Source: Verrucomicrobiota bacterium (lineage in GTDB: Bacteria > Verrucomicrobiota > Verrucomicrobiia > Limisphaerales > JADLHS01). Taken from it: a stretch of DNA of 64,000 bases. A model generated the notes under the pieces. That model made no database searches and was not told the origin of the DNA. It was given only the letters and a program-made list of their open reading frames with translations. Positions 19,301 through 27,819 of this stretch are shown piece after piece. A program made the position numbers and the translations under genes. Position 1 is the first letter of the stretch. Each line of letters begins with the position of its first letter. The DNA is taken from contig JAKQDQ010000178.1 of NCBI GenBank assembly GCA_029573725.1, positions 531,929 through 595,928 on the forward strand, read 5' to 3'.

Positions 19301-19471
19301 CTCAGCATCGTGCCCGGTGTGGGCAGCGTCACGTTGTACTGGACCGGTAACGGCACCTTGCTGAGTGCGCCTACCGTCAATGGTCCGTGGGCTCCCGCCA
19401 CGAGCCAGGCCAATCCGCAAACGGTCATCACCTCCAACACGAGCACCTTCTGGCGCATTGGGCCGCCTTGA
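16337..19471 (+). CDS. Large secreted LamG-domain protein with Ig-like repeats
   Basis: The ATG at 16337 gives a clean signal peptide (MKTKLVTPLAIAAAASLAAS, cut after SQAQ) and 1044 residues. Upstream in-frame codons are rejected. Residues about 25-260 form a LamG/concanavalin-like domain (DLVVHMTFDGKSISGSYSN, DFSIAFWCNYTNQV, GTWHHVVVTWGRQGNMSVYKDG, LDDLGIWRREL-type end). Two Ig-like or FN3-like blocks follow, both opening with PYVK. A long beta-rich region ends in a second jelly-roll-like domain (NPAISLSSLYEQNQDSTGT). The C-terminus ends SNTSTFWRIGPP and has no PEP-CTERM signal. It probably binds carbohydrate or is a surface protein. It lies between two glycan-degradation operons and is followed by a strong terminator. 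Confidence 0.85.
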   Translation: MKTKLVTPLAIAAAASLAASISQAQITDDLVVHMTFDGKSISGSYSNTVSNGIEGYPVGTPVEGPGKLGQCVVLAVDGPNGINNYVTLGYPAELMFGAVSDSSATDFSIAFWCNYTNQVSDPCFIGSQNWVNSQNPGWGIYMQGSGNMRIVTKDDSGDGSHRTDTTVGNPAGMLRDGTWHHVVVTWGRQGNMSVYKDGALVSVVSVAATTGLIDTFGIGQAVNIGQDGTGYYQGADFNYKDLQFDDLGIWRRELSAGEVNQIYVYGNGGTNISLVPTIVDPYVKSTVPGFNAAAVNPSTPVVVTIMDGANTLANASVVLTINGSEVPVSITKTGAESTVTYTPTGLWPAGPSTATIVFSGSGPSPVFVTNTWQFTVAPFITLTPAMKVTPDPLKPGFQWNVFANSANTVNTSARAEAALAGQLKDPLDGVTPLPNNADPNAQGAAIAPASPASPGNAPIKFEIAGPLNLDAASAGTGNFVPDGQMPGVPAVDAMTDGIAAEAITYISLPAGLVIMGINSDDGFKTTAGLVPQDVLGGVKAAEFEGARAPANTLFYLSVQEAGVYGFRTLYENGTGGAAIEWFTVNSGTNVLVNDTANGGYASYRAATTPTPPYVKYANPTPVPRQVHDLSRSLTLVLSDGTTALNDNSVVLKLDGNVVTPARVRSGSTLTLTYTPAGLQFPGDRHLAELSFSNVGGSYSVTNRWSFFGLQNILLPSPVLTENFDAYTEGTVPTGWTEWNFTDCSDTYCDVPGANLDDLTSDTYKGWVVVSRARLEVLKGRIFQVAPGQTNNGAEVTLDDLSTGNVIYAESDTRDGNQVQFITSSAYDLSAVANPAISLSSLYEQNQDSTGTLEYSVDGGNTWLPVFIYLDQVDDGGDIILNPDGTVDAIATLTGLNDDTAMWVDNSVPKGGKYGDALAGPVTPALGRFILPRNNDDQLADKRLEIYRLPAASHKSDVRLRFAQLGTGSWYWGVDNIRFYDVAAAPAPALSIVPGVGSVTLYWTGNGTLLSAPTVNGPWAPATSQANPQTVITSNTSTFWRIGPP

Positions 19472-19485
19472 TGGAGGCAGTCACT

Positions 19486-19517
19486 CCAAAGGCCGGGCGG
19501 TTTCGCCCGGCCTTTGG
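19486..19517. terminator. Strong hairpin terminator between convergent genes
   Basis: A perfect 14-base stem, CCAAAGGCCGGGCG with CGCCCGGCCTTTGG, has a GTTT loop and is followed by CTTTCC. It lies 14 bases after the LamG gene stop. The opposite side lacks a U-rich tail, so it mainly serves the plus strand. Confidence 0.8.
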
Positions 19518-19787
19518 CTTTCCATGCCCGATCCGCCTTTGGTCCGATCTGAAGGAATGAACTGACCTGTTTCGACGCCGGTTCCTGAAGCCCGTTTTTC
19601 CCACCGGGCCCGGTAGAGTTCCACGCTTCACGGCCCTTACGGCGCTGCTTCGACCGGGCGCCGCAATGCTTCCCGCTGACGAAGCCGGGTGGGAGTTGGG
19701 CGCGGGTCGGCACGCGTGCCGCGCCTACGGTGTCGGTCGTAACGACAGCGGGCTGGGAACAATGCTCCGGGTTTCACGCGGGCGGGA
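19518..19787. other. Intergenic spacer with a possible solo element end
   Basis: No gene is seen here. At 19559-19574 the sequence GAACTGACCTGTTTCG resembles the right tip of the 407-bp elements (GAACTGACCTCTTTTCG at 1836-1851), with a one-base gap and one mismatch. It may be a leftover of an excised or decayed copy. Confidence 0.35.
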
Positions 19788-20984
19788 TCAACGGGACCGA
19801 GCCTGGTCAGGCCATGCGCGCAGGCGTTCATTGGCTTGTTGAATCGCCTCCAACTGCCAGGCGCGTCCGTTGGTCGTGGTGACGTTCCAATCCTTGGCCT
19901 GATAATCGAAATCAAACACCCAGAGCGCGCTCAAGGGAATCTGATTCGTTTCCATGGCGGAAAGGATCGTGGCGAAATCAGCGCGGGCGGCGGGGGTGTC
20001 ATTGCCCGACACCCCAAACTCACCCACAAACAACGGCTTCTGTTCCGCCCGCGCCACCGTCACGGCTTGAGCGAGCCGGCCCAGGTCGTTGGTCAAATCG
20101 TACGCGCGCACGGAAAGCGAGTTGATGGGCGGGGGATTATCCGCCGCGAGCATTGCTGCAAATTGTTCCGGGGTATCGTTCTGCCAGCTACGTTCCTGTT
20201 GTTGGTGCCAGGCGGAGGGACGGGGAAAAGCGTTGCCGCTGATGATCAACCGATGGGAATCGTATTTCCGCACTTCATTGGCGAACGCGCGGAAGGCGAT
20301 CCGGATATCCTCGTGCGTTACTTCGTCTTCCGCGGTACGTTGCGCCGGCGTGCCCAGATGCGGTGCCACCGGCGGGCGATGGGTGGCGGCGTTGGGCAGA
20401 TCTGCAGCCAGATTATATTCGTTGCCAAATTCCCAGGCCCAGATGGCCGGTGATTGCACATAGCGCGTCACCAGTTCGCGGGTGTAATCGCGCATGAACG
20501 CAATGGAGCGACTGTTCGTATCCCCCCAGCGCGTGCAAGGTTCGCCCATCAGGTCCGGCACGGTGCTCAAGTTCCAGAACAACGACGGAATCAATCCGAC
20601 TCCCTGCCGCTCGGCGCACCGCACCACCGCGTCCAACTGCGTGAAGTACTGCGCGCGGTTGGTTTGATAAAGTTGCCAATTGACGGGCCAATAACCACCG
20701 GCGGAAAAGCGGACGAACGGAATCTTCCGCGCGGCCAGTTCCCGGAAACCGGCGGCGTAATCCGTCCGTGGCGATTGGGCCAACGTGCGCACGAAGGCAT
20801 CGTAGTAGTTCACGCCAATACCGCGAAACGGCGCGCCTTGCAGCCGCAATTCGCCGTGTTCATTGACGGTCAAACCCGGTTGTGCAGAGAAGCTGAATTG
20901 ACCGGCAGCCACTAACAGCCCGACCGCCAGCAACCAGCTTCCGCATCCGCCGTTTGATTTAATCTGGAACCGAAAATGACGCAT
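19788..20984 (-). CDS. Secreted GH5-like glycoside hydrolase
   Basis: The 398-residue protein has a signal peptide (WLLAVGLLVAAGQFSFSA) after a short basic start. It has a TIM-barrel layout with FRGIGVNYYDAF near residue 54, the acid/base motif WEFGNEY (Glu189) and the nucleophile motif FVGEFGVSG (Glu322), both in clan GH-A positions. This places it among GH5-type endo-glycanases or mannanases, without a subfamily or substrate. It is the last gene of the minus-strand operon with the GH10 xylanase and the GH99-like protein (83 bases after the xylanase). Confidence 0.85.
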   Translation of the reverse strand: MRHFRFQIKSNGGCGSWLLAVGLLVAAGQFSFSAQPGLTVNEHGELRLQGAPFRGIGVNYYDAFVRTLAQSPRTDYAAGFRELAARKIPFVRFSAGGYWPVNWQLYQTNRAQYFTQLDAVVRCAERQGVGLIPSLFWNLSTVPDLMGEPCTRWGDTNSRSIAFMRDYTRELVTRYVQSPAIWAWEFGNEYNLAADLPNAATHRPPVAPHLGTPAQRTAEDEVTHEDIRIAFRAFANEVRKYDSHRLIISGNAFPRPSAWHQQQERSWQNDTPEQFAAMLAADNPPPINSLSVRAYDLTNDLGRLAQAVTVARAEQKPLFVGEFGVSGNDTPAARADFATILSAMETNQIPLSALWVFDFDYQAKDWNVTTTNGRAWQLEAIQQANERLRAWPDQARSR

Positions 20985-21067
20985 AAAGTTTGAGATAGCC
21001 TAACCGGCGCGGCGCCGGAGGCGCAACGCGGTTGCACTGGTGACGACAAAATGAATCCGCCGACGGC

Positions 21068-22399
21068 TCACGGCAGTTCGATGTCGAATTGGTTTTTGTC
21101 GCCCGGTCGCCACTGAACCTCCTTCGTGATGGTGCGGTCGTCCGGCGTTGTGATGGTGATTCGGTGGGTGCCGTGAAACACGCGCACCGACATGACGCCC
21201 GCCGCATCAGAACGGCCTTCAAGCTTGCTCCACCATTGATCGCGGATAAGCGCTTTCAGGCGCTCGTAAACCGGTTTGGGTGACATATCGTGCCGCAACC
21301 AACCAGCCGGGGCGCGTTGCCAGGCGCCGCGATCAGAAAAATCCCACCAGGTAATCGCCTCCACCGCCGGGTGCGCAAAAAGCGCCGTGTAAAAATTCGC
21401 CGTTTGCTCCGCTTGATGCGCCTCGCCTTCCGCCGTGGTGCCACCCCAATGCTCACCCGGCCCCAACCGCGGACCACTCAAGATGGTGGTTTCCGTAAAA
21501 TGCAGTGGTCGCCCCAGTTCCGCGTAGGCATCGCTGACCCCCCACACGATGGACAACGGCCAGACCCGGTCGTGCATGTGCGTCTGCAAACCCACGACGT
21601 CGAAAAGCGATTTCGATGCGGCCTGTACGTCTCGCAGCAGCTTCAGGTAGGGCGCGTCGTTGCGATAATCATTTACCAGCAATGTAGCGGTCGGGTGGGC
21701 CGCGCGCGCCACGCGCAAATGTTTGGCCGCGTATTCCACCGGACCGAGGCGTTTGGCCCAACGCGCCATTCGCGTCTGATTGGCGCCTTCGGGAATATGC
21801 GTGGCTTCGTTGACCACGTCCCACACGTCAATGTGCCCCTGGTAACGGGCAATAATCTCACGGACCCGCGCAGTTGAGAGCGCCTCCAGCTCGGCGTCCG
21901 TTTCCGGCAGCCAGCCCGGGGAACCAGCCGGATGATCCCAGACCAGCGGATGCCCCTTGCAGGTAATGCCCTGCTCCCGGCACCACGCGACAACGCGATC
22001 GGTATATTCGTAATTTGGCTGGCCTCGTTTGGCCTCGTAAGCCGCCCAATAGAAACCAAGCGTGGCAAAGTTGAATACGGCCGCGAACTGGCGGCGGTAT
22101 TGAGCTTCCAGGTCTGGAACGCCGATGTGATCCCACATGAACGCATTGCCACCAAACCGAAAATCGTGGCGCAGTTGTTCGAGGCGGATGGGCACGCCAA
22201 CCACCGGTCGCCCCTGCGGATCGCGCAACCGGATTTGCCCGGCACTTTTGCGGTGCTGCTCGATACGAGCCGGACATTGGGAAAGAATTTCTTCATCTGA
22301 CCGCTGCGCCCCGGCGGCATTCGCCACTCTGATTCCCGGAGCGAGTGACAGCGTGGCCGCAGCGGTGGTTTTCAAAAAGTTGCGGCGGGTCAGACGCAT
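21068..22399 (-). CDS. Exported GH10 endo-1,4-beta-xylanase
   Basis: The 443-residue protein begins MRLTRRNFLKTTAAATLSLA, a Tat-type signal, so it is exported folded. A short beta domain (residues 55-85) precedes the GH10 barrel. The motifs are HPLVWD (about 150), WDVVNEA with acid/base Glu198, DYRND, GLQTHMH, the nucleophile in HFTETT (Glu303) and WWDFSD near 355. The C-terminal 60 residues form a beta domain. Family members cleave xylan backbones. Some verrucomicrobial relatives act on other beta-1,4 glycans. It starts 8 bases after the GH99-like gene stop. Confidence 0.92.
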   Translation of the reverse strand: MRLTRRNFLKTTAAATLSLAPGIRVANAAGAQRSDEEILSQCPARIEQHRKSAGQIRLRDPQGRPVVGVPIRLEQLRHDFRFGGNAFMWDHIGVPDLEAQYRRQFAAVFNFATLGFYWAAYEAKRGQPNYEYTDRVVAWCREQGITCKGHPLVWDHPAGSPGWLPETDAELEALSTARVREIIARYQGHIDVWDVVNEATHIPEGANQTRMARWAKRLGPVEYAAKHLRVARAAHPTATLLVNDYRNDAPYLKLLRDVQAASKSLFDVVGLQTHMHDRVWPLSIVWGVSDAYAELGRPLHFTETTILSGPRLGPGEHWGGTTAEGEAHQAEQTANFYTALFAHPAVEAITWWDFSDRGAWQRAPAGWLRHDMSPKPVYERLKALIRDQWWSKLEGRSDAAGVMSVRVFHGTHRITITTPDDRTITKEVQWRPGDKNQFDIELP

Positions 22400-22407
22400 A
22401 ACGCAGT

Positions 22408-25182
22408 TTATTTTTCCAACCGGATGAACGCCAGTTCCACTTGAACATTGGCCCGTGTGCCGGGGTCGAGGCGCAACCGGGCGATCGTGCCGCGCCAGCG
22501 CGGGTTCCGGGCAACAGGAATCCGGTACTCATGCCATCGGCCGTCACCGCGAACGGCAAAGCGTTCGCTGCTGCTTTCGGTTTCCGCCTGTCGTGCGGTG
22601 CTCCAGAAAATTTGGGCCATGTCAGTGAAGGATTGGCCATCGGTGCGACGCAACCGCAGGCGCACGATCACGGTGCTGAAATCGGCGGCTTTGGCCTGCG
22701 TTGCCGGGCCGAAAAAAGCGGGGTCGTTTCCAGTCGTCCGCGCGTGCAAACAACCATCCTCAACTTTTACATCCGTCAGGTGCATGGTGTTGTTCCACCC
22801 CTGATCATCCCGTGTGAACTCCCAGGCAGTCCGGGAGGCTTCCGGCAGCGGAATGTCGTAGGGGCCCCTCCCCACGTCGGCGGGCGCCAGGTCCGTGTGC
22901 GCTTCGGGCGCATCGGTGAAGACGTGACGAATGGCGTCCAGGTAACCAAAGCCAAATTCCGCCTGGGGTTCGATGTACGAACCTTCGCCCCACTCGTTCC
23001 AGGCCTCGATCAGCACGGCGGGCGCCAGGTGCGGATTTGACGGCCGCTGCGCGAGGAGGGCTTTGGCGTCGCGCAGATGCTGCTCAAACAGCTGCGGTGT
23101 GCGCCCGAAACGCACGAGATTGTTTTCGCCATGCCACGGGCGGCTGTCCCAACCGCCGCTGAGCGGGAGCGGCGTCAGCGGGATGGGGCTTTCGGCCAGC
23201 AGATGTGCCCATTGGCGACGATGGGCGGGAATCAGGGTGGCGTAGGGGGCGAACTGCCCTTCGCCGGTCATGCCCAGATGGGGCCAGTTATAGGCCGTGA
23301 CCGCGTCGTAACCTTCCAGTGCGGCGCGGCGCGCCCCGCCCACGTCGCCGACGCACGCGATCAGGTAGAGTCCTTTCAGCCCGGCGCGCCGACATTCCTC
23401 ACGCATCGCCGTGAAGGCGCGTTTCACGCCGGCGCCGCCCAGATCGGCGGTCAAACGATCCGTGCTGAAAATGATGACGACCGGTTTGCCGTCGAAGGTC
23501 AGGTGCTCCGGACGGCGGAAATAATTTTCAATCCAGTATCGCGTGACCGCCAGGCAATCCTCCAGCGAAGAAGTCTGGGGCGGATTGTGATTGGCCCAGA
23601 GCAGACAGAACTTCAGGAGGTGACGATAGCGTGCCTTGAAGTAACCCTCGTGCAGAGCGTGTTCGAGGAAACGCGCGCCTTGCGACCAATACCAGTCGTA
23701 GGCAAAAAACGTGATGCCGTGTTCCACCGCCCATTTGATGTGCCAATCGGCCACTTCCGGATCCCCTTCCCGATACCAGCCGAGCACGGGACGGCGCTCA
23801 GGAAACCGCTGAATCGGCTGCCATTGGCTGGCCGTGTTCCAACCAGGAAAATAATAGACGCCCACTTCGATTGGTCCCCGCACGGGTTGAGGTTCAGGCA
23901 CGTAACCGGTCCTCGCCACGGATGGACGCGGAGTGAAATTGACGTGGGCTTGTCTGCGGGCGGCGGCGGTGTCCGGGGCGCTCAAGGTGAGCTGACAAAC
24001 ATTGCTGAGCGGGCGATCGGCCTCGACGCGCCAGGACCACGCCGTCTCGGCGCCGGACGCGAGCGGTTGATGGAACGGGTGAAGATTTGCCGGTTCAAGC
24101 AATTTGAGGCCCTCGGGAAGCTGGAGGTCGGCGCGGATGTTCGACGCCGATTTACCGCCGGTGTTGACCACCGTTGCGCGCAACGTGGCGGGGCGGCCGA
24201 CGCGCGGCAACGCTTCCTCCAGCGCGAAGGCAGTAAGTTCGAGTTGCGCCGGGCCTTGCGGCGCATCGGTGACCTTCAGCCAGCGCAATTGGACGGCGGC
24301 GTTTGCCGCGTCACTGGGGCGCAAACCGATCGCGCTGACGCGCCCGCGCCAGTTGACGGCGGAAAGAAGATCGAGATTGTAGGTGTGTTCGTGCCCATCC
24401 GCCCGGAGCGGGAATGAAAAACTGTGCAGCCCCGGTTTGTCGTCGCTGGCAAAAAACAGCGTGGCGCGTTCACCGCGGTCCACCGCCAGGCGCAGCGATA
24501 CGTAGGATTGATTGGTCGTGTCAATTTGCACCGGTGGACCGAGCAGCAGTCCGTTGGGCGGCGCCTTGAACTCGCCGTCTTTCCATGTCGGCGGAGCGGG
24601 TGAGTCCACCATCGCGAGCCACTGCCAACCCGCCGCGTCTTGGCGAAAATCAAAGTCCGCGGTGGTGCTTGGCGGCGCGGGCGTCAAATCAACCACACGG
24701 AGAGAAGTCAGCTCAAAGTGCGCGCCATCATAAACATCGAAGCGCAGCCGGACGATGCGTCCGTCCCTTTGCCAGCAGGGCAGCACCCGGTACGTGTGCC
24801 ATGTGTCGTCGCCCCGGACGTGGAAGCGGACGGTGTTTTCCTGCGTGAAGCCTCCGTAACGTCCGGTGGAGGTGTTGGCCCAAAACAGTTCCGCCGTGCC
24901 ATCGCGGTCCGCGCGCAACCGGATTTCCACCATCTGGAACGCCGAGGCCGGGAAATCGAGGCGGGAACGCAATTCCAGAATCGGATCCGTGCCGATGGCG
25001 CGGCAGCGCAGCACCCCATTCGTGACGGTGACGTCGGTCAAATCGCCATTGGGCTGCCAGCCCTGCAAGTCACCGGAGCGGTCAAAGTTCCATTCGACCA
25101 CTGTTGCTGCAGGCAGGCATCGGGCGGTGCCGGCGATCGCCAGGGCGAAGGCCACGAAGGTGGAGAGTCTGGTTCGTTTCAT
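22408..25182 (-). CDS. Secreted multidomain protein with GH99/WbsX-like catalytic domain
   Basis: The start at 25182 gives MKRTRLSTFVAFALAIAGTA as signal peptide and 924 residues. The front 330 residues hold two related beta-sandwich modules (WNFDRSGDLQGWQPNGDLTD and FDFRQDAAGWQWLAM), then an Ig-like domain. A catalytic region follows (VGVYYFPGWNTASQWQ, WHIKWAVEHGITFFAYDWYW, and near its end EAWNEWGEGSYIEP), which is the glycosyltransferase-WbsX/GH99-like family. A last module (WEFTRDDQGWNNTMHLTDV) repeats the front type. GH99 enzymes are endo-mannanases or mannosidases, but WbsX relatives include sulfated-glycan enzymes, so substrate is open. First gene of the operon. Confidence 0.85.
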   Translation of the reverse strand: MKRTRLSTFVAFALAIAGTARCLPAATVVEWNFDRSGDLQGWQPNGDLTDVTVTNGVLRCRAIGTDPILELRSRLDFPASAFQMVEIRLRADRDGTAELFWANTSTGRYGGFTQENTVRFHVRGDDTWHTYRVLPCWQRDGRIVRLRFDVYDGAHFELTSLRVVDLTPAPPSTTADFDFRQDAAGWQWLAMVDSPAPPTWKDGEFKAPPNGLLLGPPVQIDTTNQSYVSLRLAVDRGERATLFFASDDKPGLHSFSFPLRADGHEHTYNLDLLSAVNWRGRVSAIGLRPSDAANAAVQLRWLKVTDAPQGPAQLELTAFALEEALPRVGRPATLRATVVNTGGKSASNIRADLQLPEGLKLLEPANLHPFHQPLASGAETAWSWRVEADRPLSNVCQLTLSAPDTAAARRQAHVNFTPRPSVARTGYVPEPQPVRGPIEVGVYYFPGWNTASQWQPIQRFPERRPVLGWYREGDPEVADWHIKWAVEHGITFFAYDWYWSQGARFLEHALHEGYFKARYRHLLKFCLLWANHNPPQTSSLEDCLAVTRYWIENYFRRPEHLTFDGKPVVIIFSTDRLTADLGGAGVKRAFTAMREECRRAGLKGLYLIACVGDVGGARRAALEGYDAVTAYNWPHLGMTGEGQFAPYATLIPAHRRQWAHLLAESPIPLTPLPLSGGWDSRPWHGENNLVRFGRTPQLFEQHLRDAKALLAQRPSNPHLAPAVLIEAWNEWGEGSYIEPQAEFGFGYLDAIRHVFTDAPEAHTDLAPADVGRGPYDIPLPEASRTAWEFTRDDQGWNNTMHLTDVKVEDGCLHARTTGNDPAFFGPATQAKAADFSTVIVRLRLRRTDGQSFTDMAQIFWSTARQAETESSSERFAVRGDGRWHEYRIPVARNPRWRGTIARLRLDPGTRANVQVELAFIRLEK

Positions 25183-25549
25183 GATTGGTGCTGCGTGCCG
25201 GTGCGGACGGCGGCGCTGGATCACCCAGGGTGCAGGAGGCGCATGGCTGGTTGCGCGCCCTGACGCGTGGCAGTGTATCGTGCCGGTCGCGGCGGGCAAG
25301 CGTCGCGTGGCGGCGGCAAGGGCATGGCGCAGAAGCCGTCAGCCGCCGCGCCTGACGGATGAGCGGGTGGCGGGATTCGGGAGAGTTGTGGGGCGGCCAG
25401 CAGGGCTGGTTTCCCGCGCCCCGGCTGGTTTGTGGGACGTTCCGCGTGAACCGCCCAAATGCGGAACGGAGCCTTGCCTCAGCCCGGTTGCGCTGTATTC
25501 TTCCCGTCAAGAATCGGGCAACGCCTGAAGTATTTTTGCATTTTGGCCC
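25183..25549. other. Divergent intergenic region with no recognised gene
   Basis: These 367 bases lie between the GH99-like gene (leftward) and the response regulator (rightward), so both promoters should be here. I see no clear -35/-10 pair, operator or structured RNA. Open frames crossing it have no recognisable content. Confidence 0.5.
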
Positions 25550-26224
25550 ATGAGCGTAGGCAAAAAGAAGATCAAAGTTCTAATCGTTGACGACCATCCC
25601 GTAGTCCGAAAAGGGCTGATGTCCTGCCTCGCCAACAAGGAGCATTTGAAAATTGTTGGTGAAGCCAGCAACGGCCCGGAGGCGATCAAGCTGACGACGG
25701 AACAGTCGCCCGACGTCGTGTTGATGGACGTTTCCATGCCGGGGATGGACGGTCAGGTTGTGACCGAAGCACTGCGCAAGGAGGCGCCACAGGTCAAGGT
25801 GCTGATTCTGTCCATGCAATCCAGCCGGGAGCCCGTGCTGCGGCTCATTCGGGCCGGGGCGCGCGGCTACGTGTTGAAGGATGCGCCGCCGGATGAACTG
25901 ATCAGCGCCATTGAGGCGGTGCATGCGGGGGAGGCGTATTTCAGCAAGCCGGTCGCCCAGATTGCGCTGAATCAATACATTTCGGATGCGGACGACACCA
26001 AGCCGGTGGCCAAGCTGAGCGAGCGTGAGCGCGAGGTGCTGGCTCTGATCGCCGAAGGCAAGAGCAACAAGGAAATTGCCGTGCATCTGGGCATCGGCGT
26101 GCGCACCACCGAGACGCATCGCGAACGCATCATGCGCAAGCTGGGCATTCACAGTGTGGCGGGACTCACCAAGTTCGCCATCGCCAACGGCATTTCTTCC
26201 CTCGAAGAAAGCGACAAACCCTGA
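25550..26224 (+). CDS. NarL/FixJ-type response regulator
   Basis: The 224-residue protein has an N-terminal receiver domain (IKVLIVDDHPVVRKGL, phosphoacceptor Asp60 in VVLMDVSMPGMDG, Thr/Ser position in VLILSMQSS, Lys in GYVLKD near 109). It also has a C-terminal LuxR-type HTH (LSEREREVLALIAEGKSNKE, GVRTTETHRERIMRKLGI), residues about 155-215. It should bind DNA when phosphorylated by a histidine kinase. No kinase gene lies in this window, so it is an orphan here. It precedes a sodium:solute symporter by 98 bases, and could regulate it or the divergent glycanase operon. Confidence 0.93.
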   Translation: MSVGKKKIKVLIVDDHPVVRKGLMSCLANKEHLKIVGEASNGPEAIKLTTEQSPDVVLMDVSMPGMDGQVVTEALRKEAPQVKVLILSMQSSREPVLRLIRAGARGYVLKDAPPDELISAIEAVHAGEAYFSKPVAQIALNQYISDADDTKPVAKLSEREREVLALIAEGKSNKEIAVHLGIGVRTTETHRERIMRKLGIHSVAGLTKFAIANGISSLEESDKP

Positions 26225-26322
26225 CCGTGCGCCCCGCCGGCCTTCGATTTTCCCCGGTCCGCGCCCCACATCCGCCGGCGCCGGCCGCGCCCCGGCGTGG
26301 CGACAGACGCTGATCCCGGTCC

Positions 26323-27795
26323 ATGCATCTCCATCCGCTTGATCTGATCATCATCGTCCTCTACATGGCGGGCACCCTGGGGGTGGGCTGGTGGTTCAGC
26401 CGGCGGCAGCGCAACATTCGCGACTATTTCCTTTCGGGCAAGGACACTCCGTGGTGGGCCCTCATGGGTTCGATTGTCGCCACGGAAACCTCCACCGTCA
26501 CCTTCATCAGCGTGCCCGCTTACGCCTTCGCCGTGAACGCCACCGGCACGGGCGGTGATTTTACCTTCCTCCAAATTGTCATCGGTTACCTCGTCGGACG
26601 ATTGATCATCGTGGCGCTGTTCATCCCGCTGTATTTCAAGGGCGAACTCTTCACGGTCTATCAGGTGCTGGATCAACGCTTTGGCGGGCGCGTGAAACGC
26701 ACCGCTGCCTCGCTGTTTCTGGTGACGCGCTCCATTGCGGATGGCATCCGTTTGTTTCTCACGGCCATTGTCCTGGTGGCCCTGACCGGTCTGGCCGACC
26801 CGGTTTCCATCCTCATTCTCGGCATCGTCACCATCATCTACACCTACCTGGGGGGCATGGCGGCGGTGATCTGGACTGACGCCATCCAACTGGTCATCTA
26901 CCTGATCGGTGCGGTGGCGGCGGCGTGGGTGTTGCTCGGTAAAATTCCCGGCGGCTGGAACGAGGTGGTCACCGTCGGCAGCCAATTGCACAAGTTCAAC
27001 CTGTTCGACTTCACCTTTGATCTCAGCCGCAACTACACCTTCTGGTCCGGCGTCATCGGCGGTGCGTTTCTCACCACGGCGACGCATGGGACGGACCAGC
27101 TCATGGTGCAACGCTACCTCAGCGCGCGGAATGCCCGTCAGGCGACGCTGGCGTTGCTGACCAGTGGCGTCGTGATTCTTGCCCAGTTCGTGCTCTTCCT
27201 GATGATCGGCGTCATGCTCTACATCTTTTATCAAACCGCCGGCCCGCTCCCGGCCGAAGTCGCGGCGCGTGCCGATCGTGTCTTTCCGCACTTCATTGTC
27301 ACGGAACTGCCGGTTGGTCTCATCGGTTTGGTGGTGGCCGCCATTTTTGCCGCCGCCATGAGCACCCTGTCCGGGTCGCTCAATTCGCTTTCCGCCTCGG
27401 CGGTCACGGATTTTTACCGGCCGTTGCTGGCCCCCAACAAGTCCGACCGGCATTACCTCAACGTCTCCCGGCTGCTGACGGCGCTCTGGGGCGCAGTGCA
27501 AATCCTCGTGGCCCTGGTGGCCATCGCCATGAAAGGTCGCGGCGTGGATGCGGTCCTGGCCGTGGCGTCCTTCACCAACGGCCCCATCCTCGGACTGTTT
27601 TTCATGAGCGCCCTCACCCGGCGCATCGGGGCGAAAGGCGCCCTGACCGGGGTGGTGGTGGGAATCCTGGCCATGCTGTTCGTCTGGTTGCGGCTCAGCC
27701 TTTCCTGGCAATGGTATGTGCTGGTCGGCTCCCTCATCACCCTCGGAGCGGGGTATGTTGCCAGCCTGTTGCTGGAGCGGCCGCGCCAAGGCTAG
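26323..27795 (+). CDS. Sodium:solute symporter (SSS family)
   Basis: The 490-residue inner-membrane protein has about 13 hydrophobic helices. Typical SSS segments are [21 protein letters not shown] (residues 36-56), [12 protein letters not shown], a central [17 protein letters not shown] (the family signature) and [20 protein letters not shown]. The substrate cannot be told; the group includes sugar, sialic acid, inositol and amino acid carriers. The nearby glycan-degradation genes make a sugar or uronate plausible. It is followed by the Dus gene after 24 bases. Confidence 0.9.
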   Translation: MHLHPLDLIIIVLYMAGTLGVGWWFSRRQRNIRDYFLSGKDTPWWALMGSIVATETSTVTFISVPAYAFAVNATGTGGDFTFLQIVIGYLVGRLIIVALFIPLYFKGELFTVYQVLDQRFGGRVKRTAASLFLVTRSIADGIRLFLTAIVLVALTGLADPVSILILGIVTIIYTYLGGMAAVIWTDAIQLVIYLIGAVAAAWVLLGKIPGGWNEVVTVGSQLHKFNLFDFTFDLSRNYTFWSGVIGGAFLTTATHGTDQLMVQRYLSARNARQATLALLTSGVVILAQFVLFLMIGVMLYIFYQTAGPLPAEVAARADRVFPHFIVTELPVGLIGLVVAAIFAAAMSTLSGSLNSLSASAVTDFYRPLLAPNKSDRHYLNVSRLLTALWGAVQILVALVAIAMKGRGVDAVLAVASFTNGPILGLFFMSALTRRIGAKGALTGVVVGILAMLFVWLRLSLSWQWYVLVGSLITLGAGYVASLLLERPRQG

Positions 27796-27819
27796 TCCCT
27801 CAACCCGCCCGCCCAGCGA

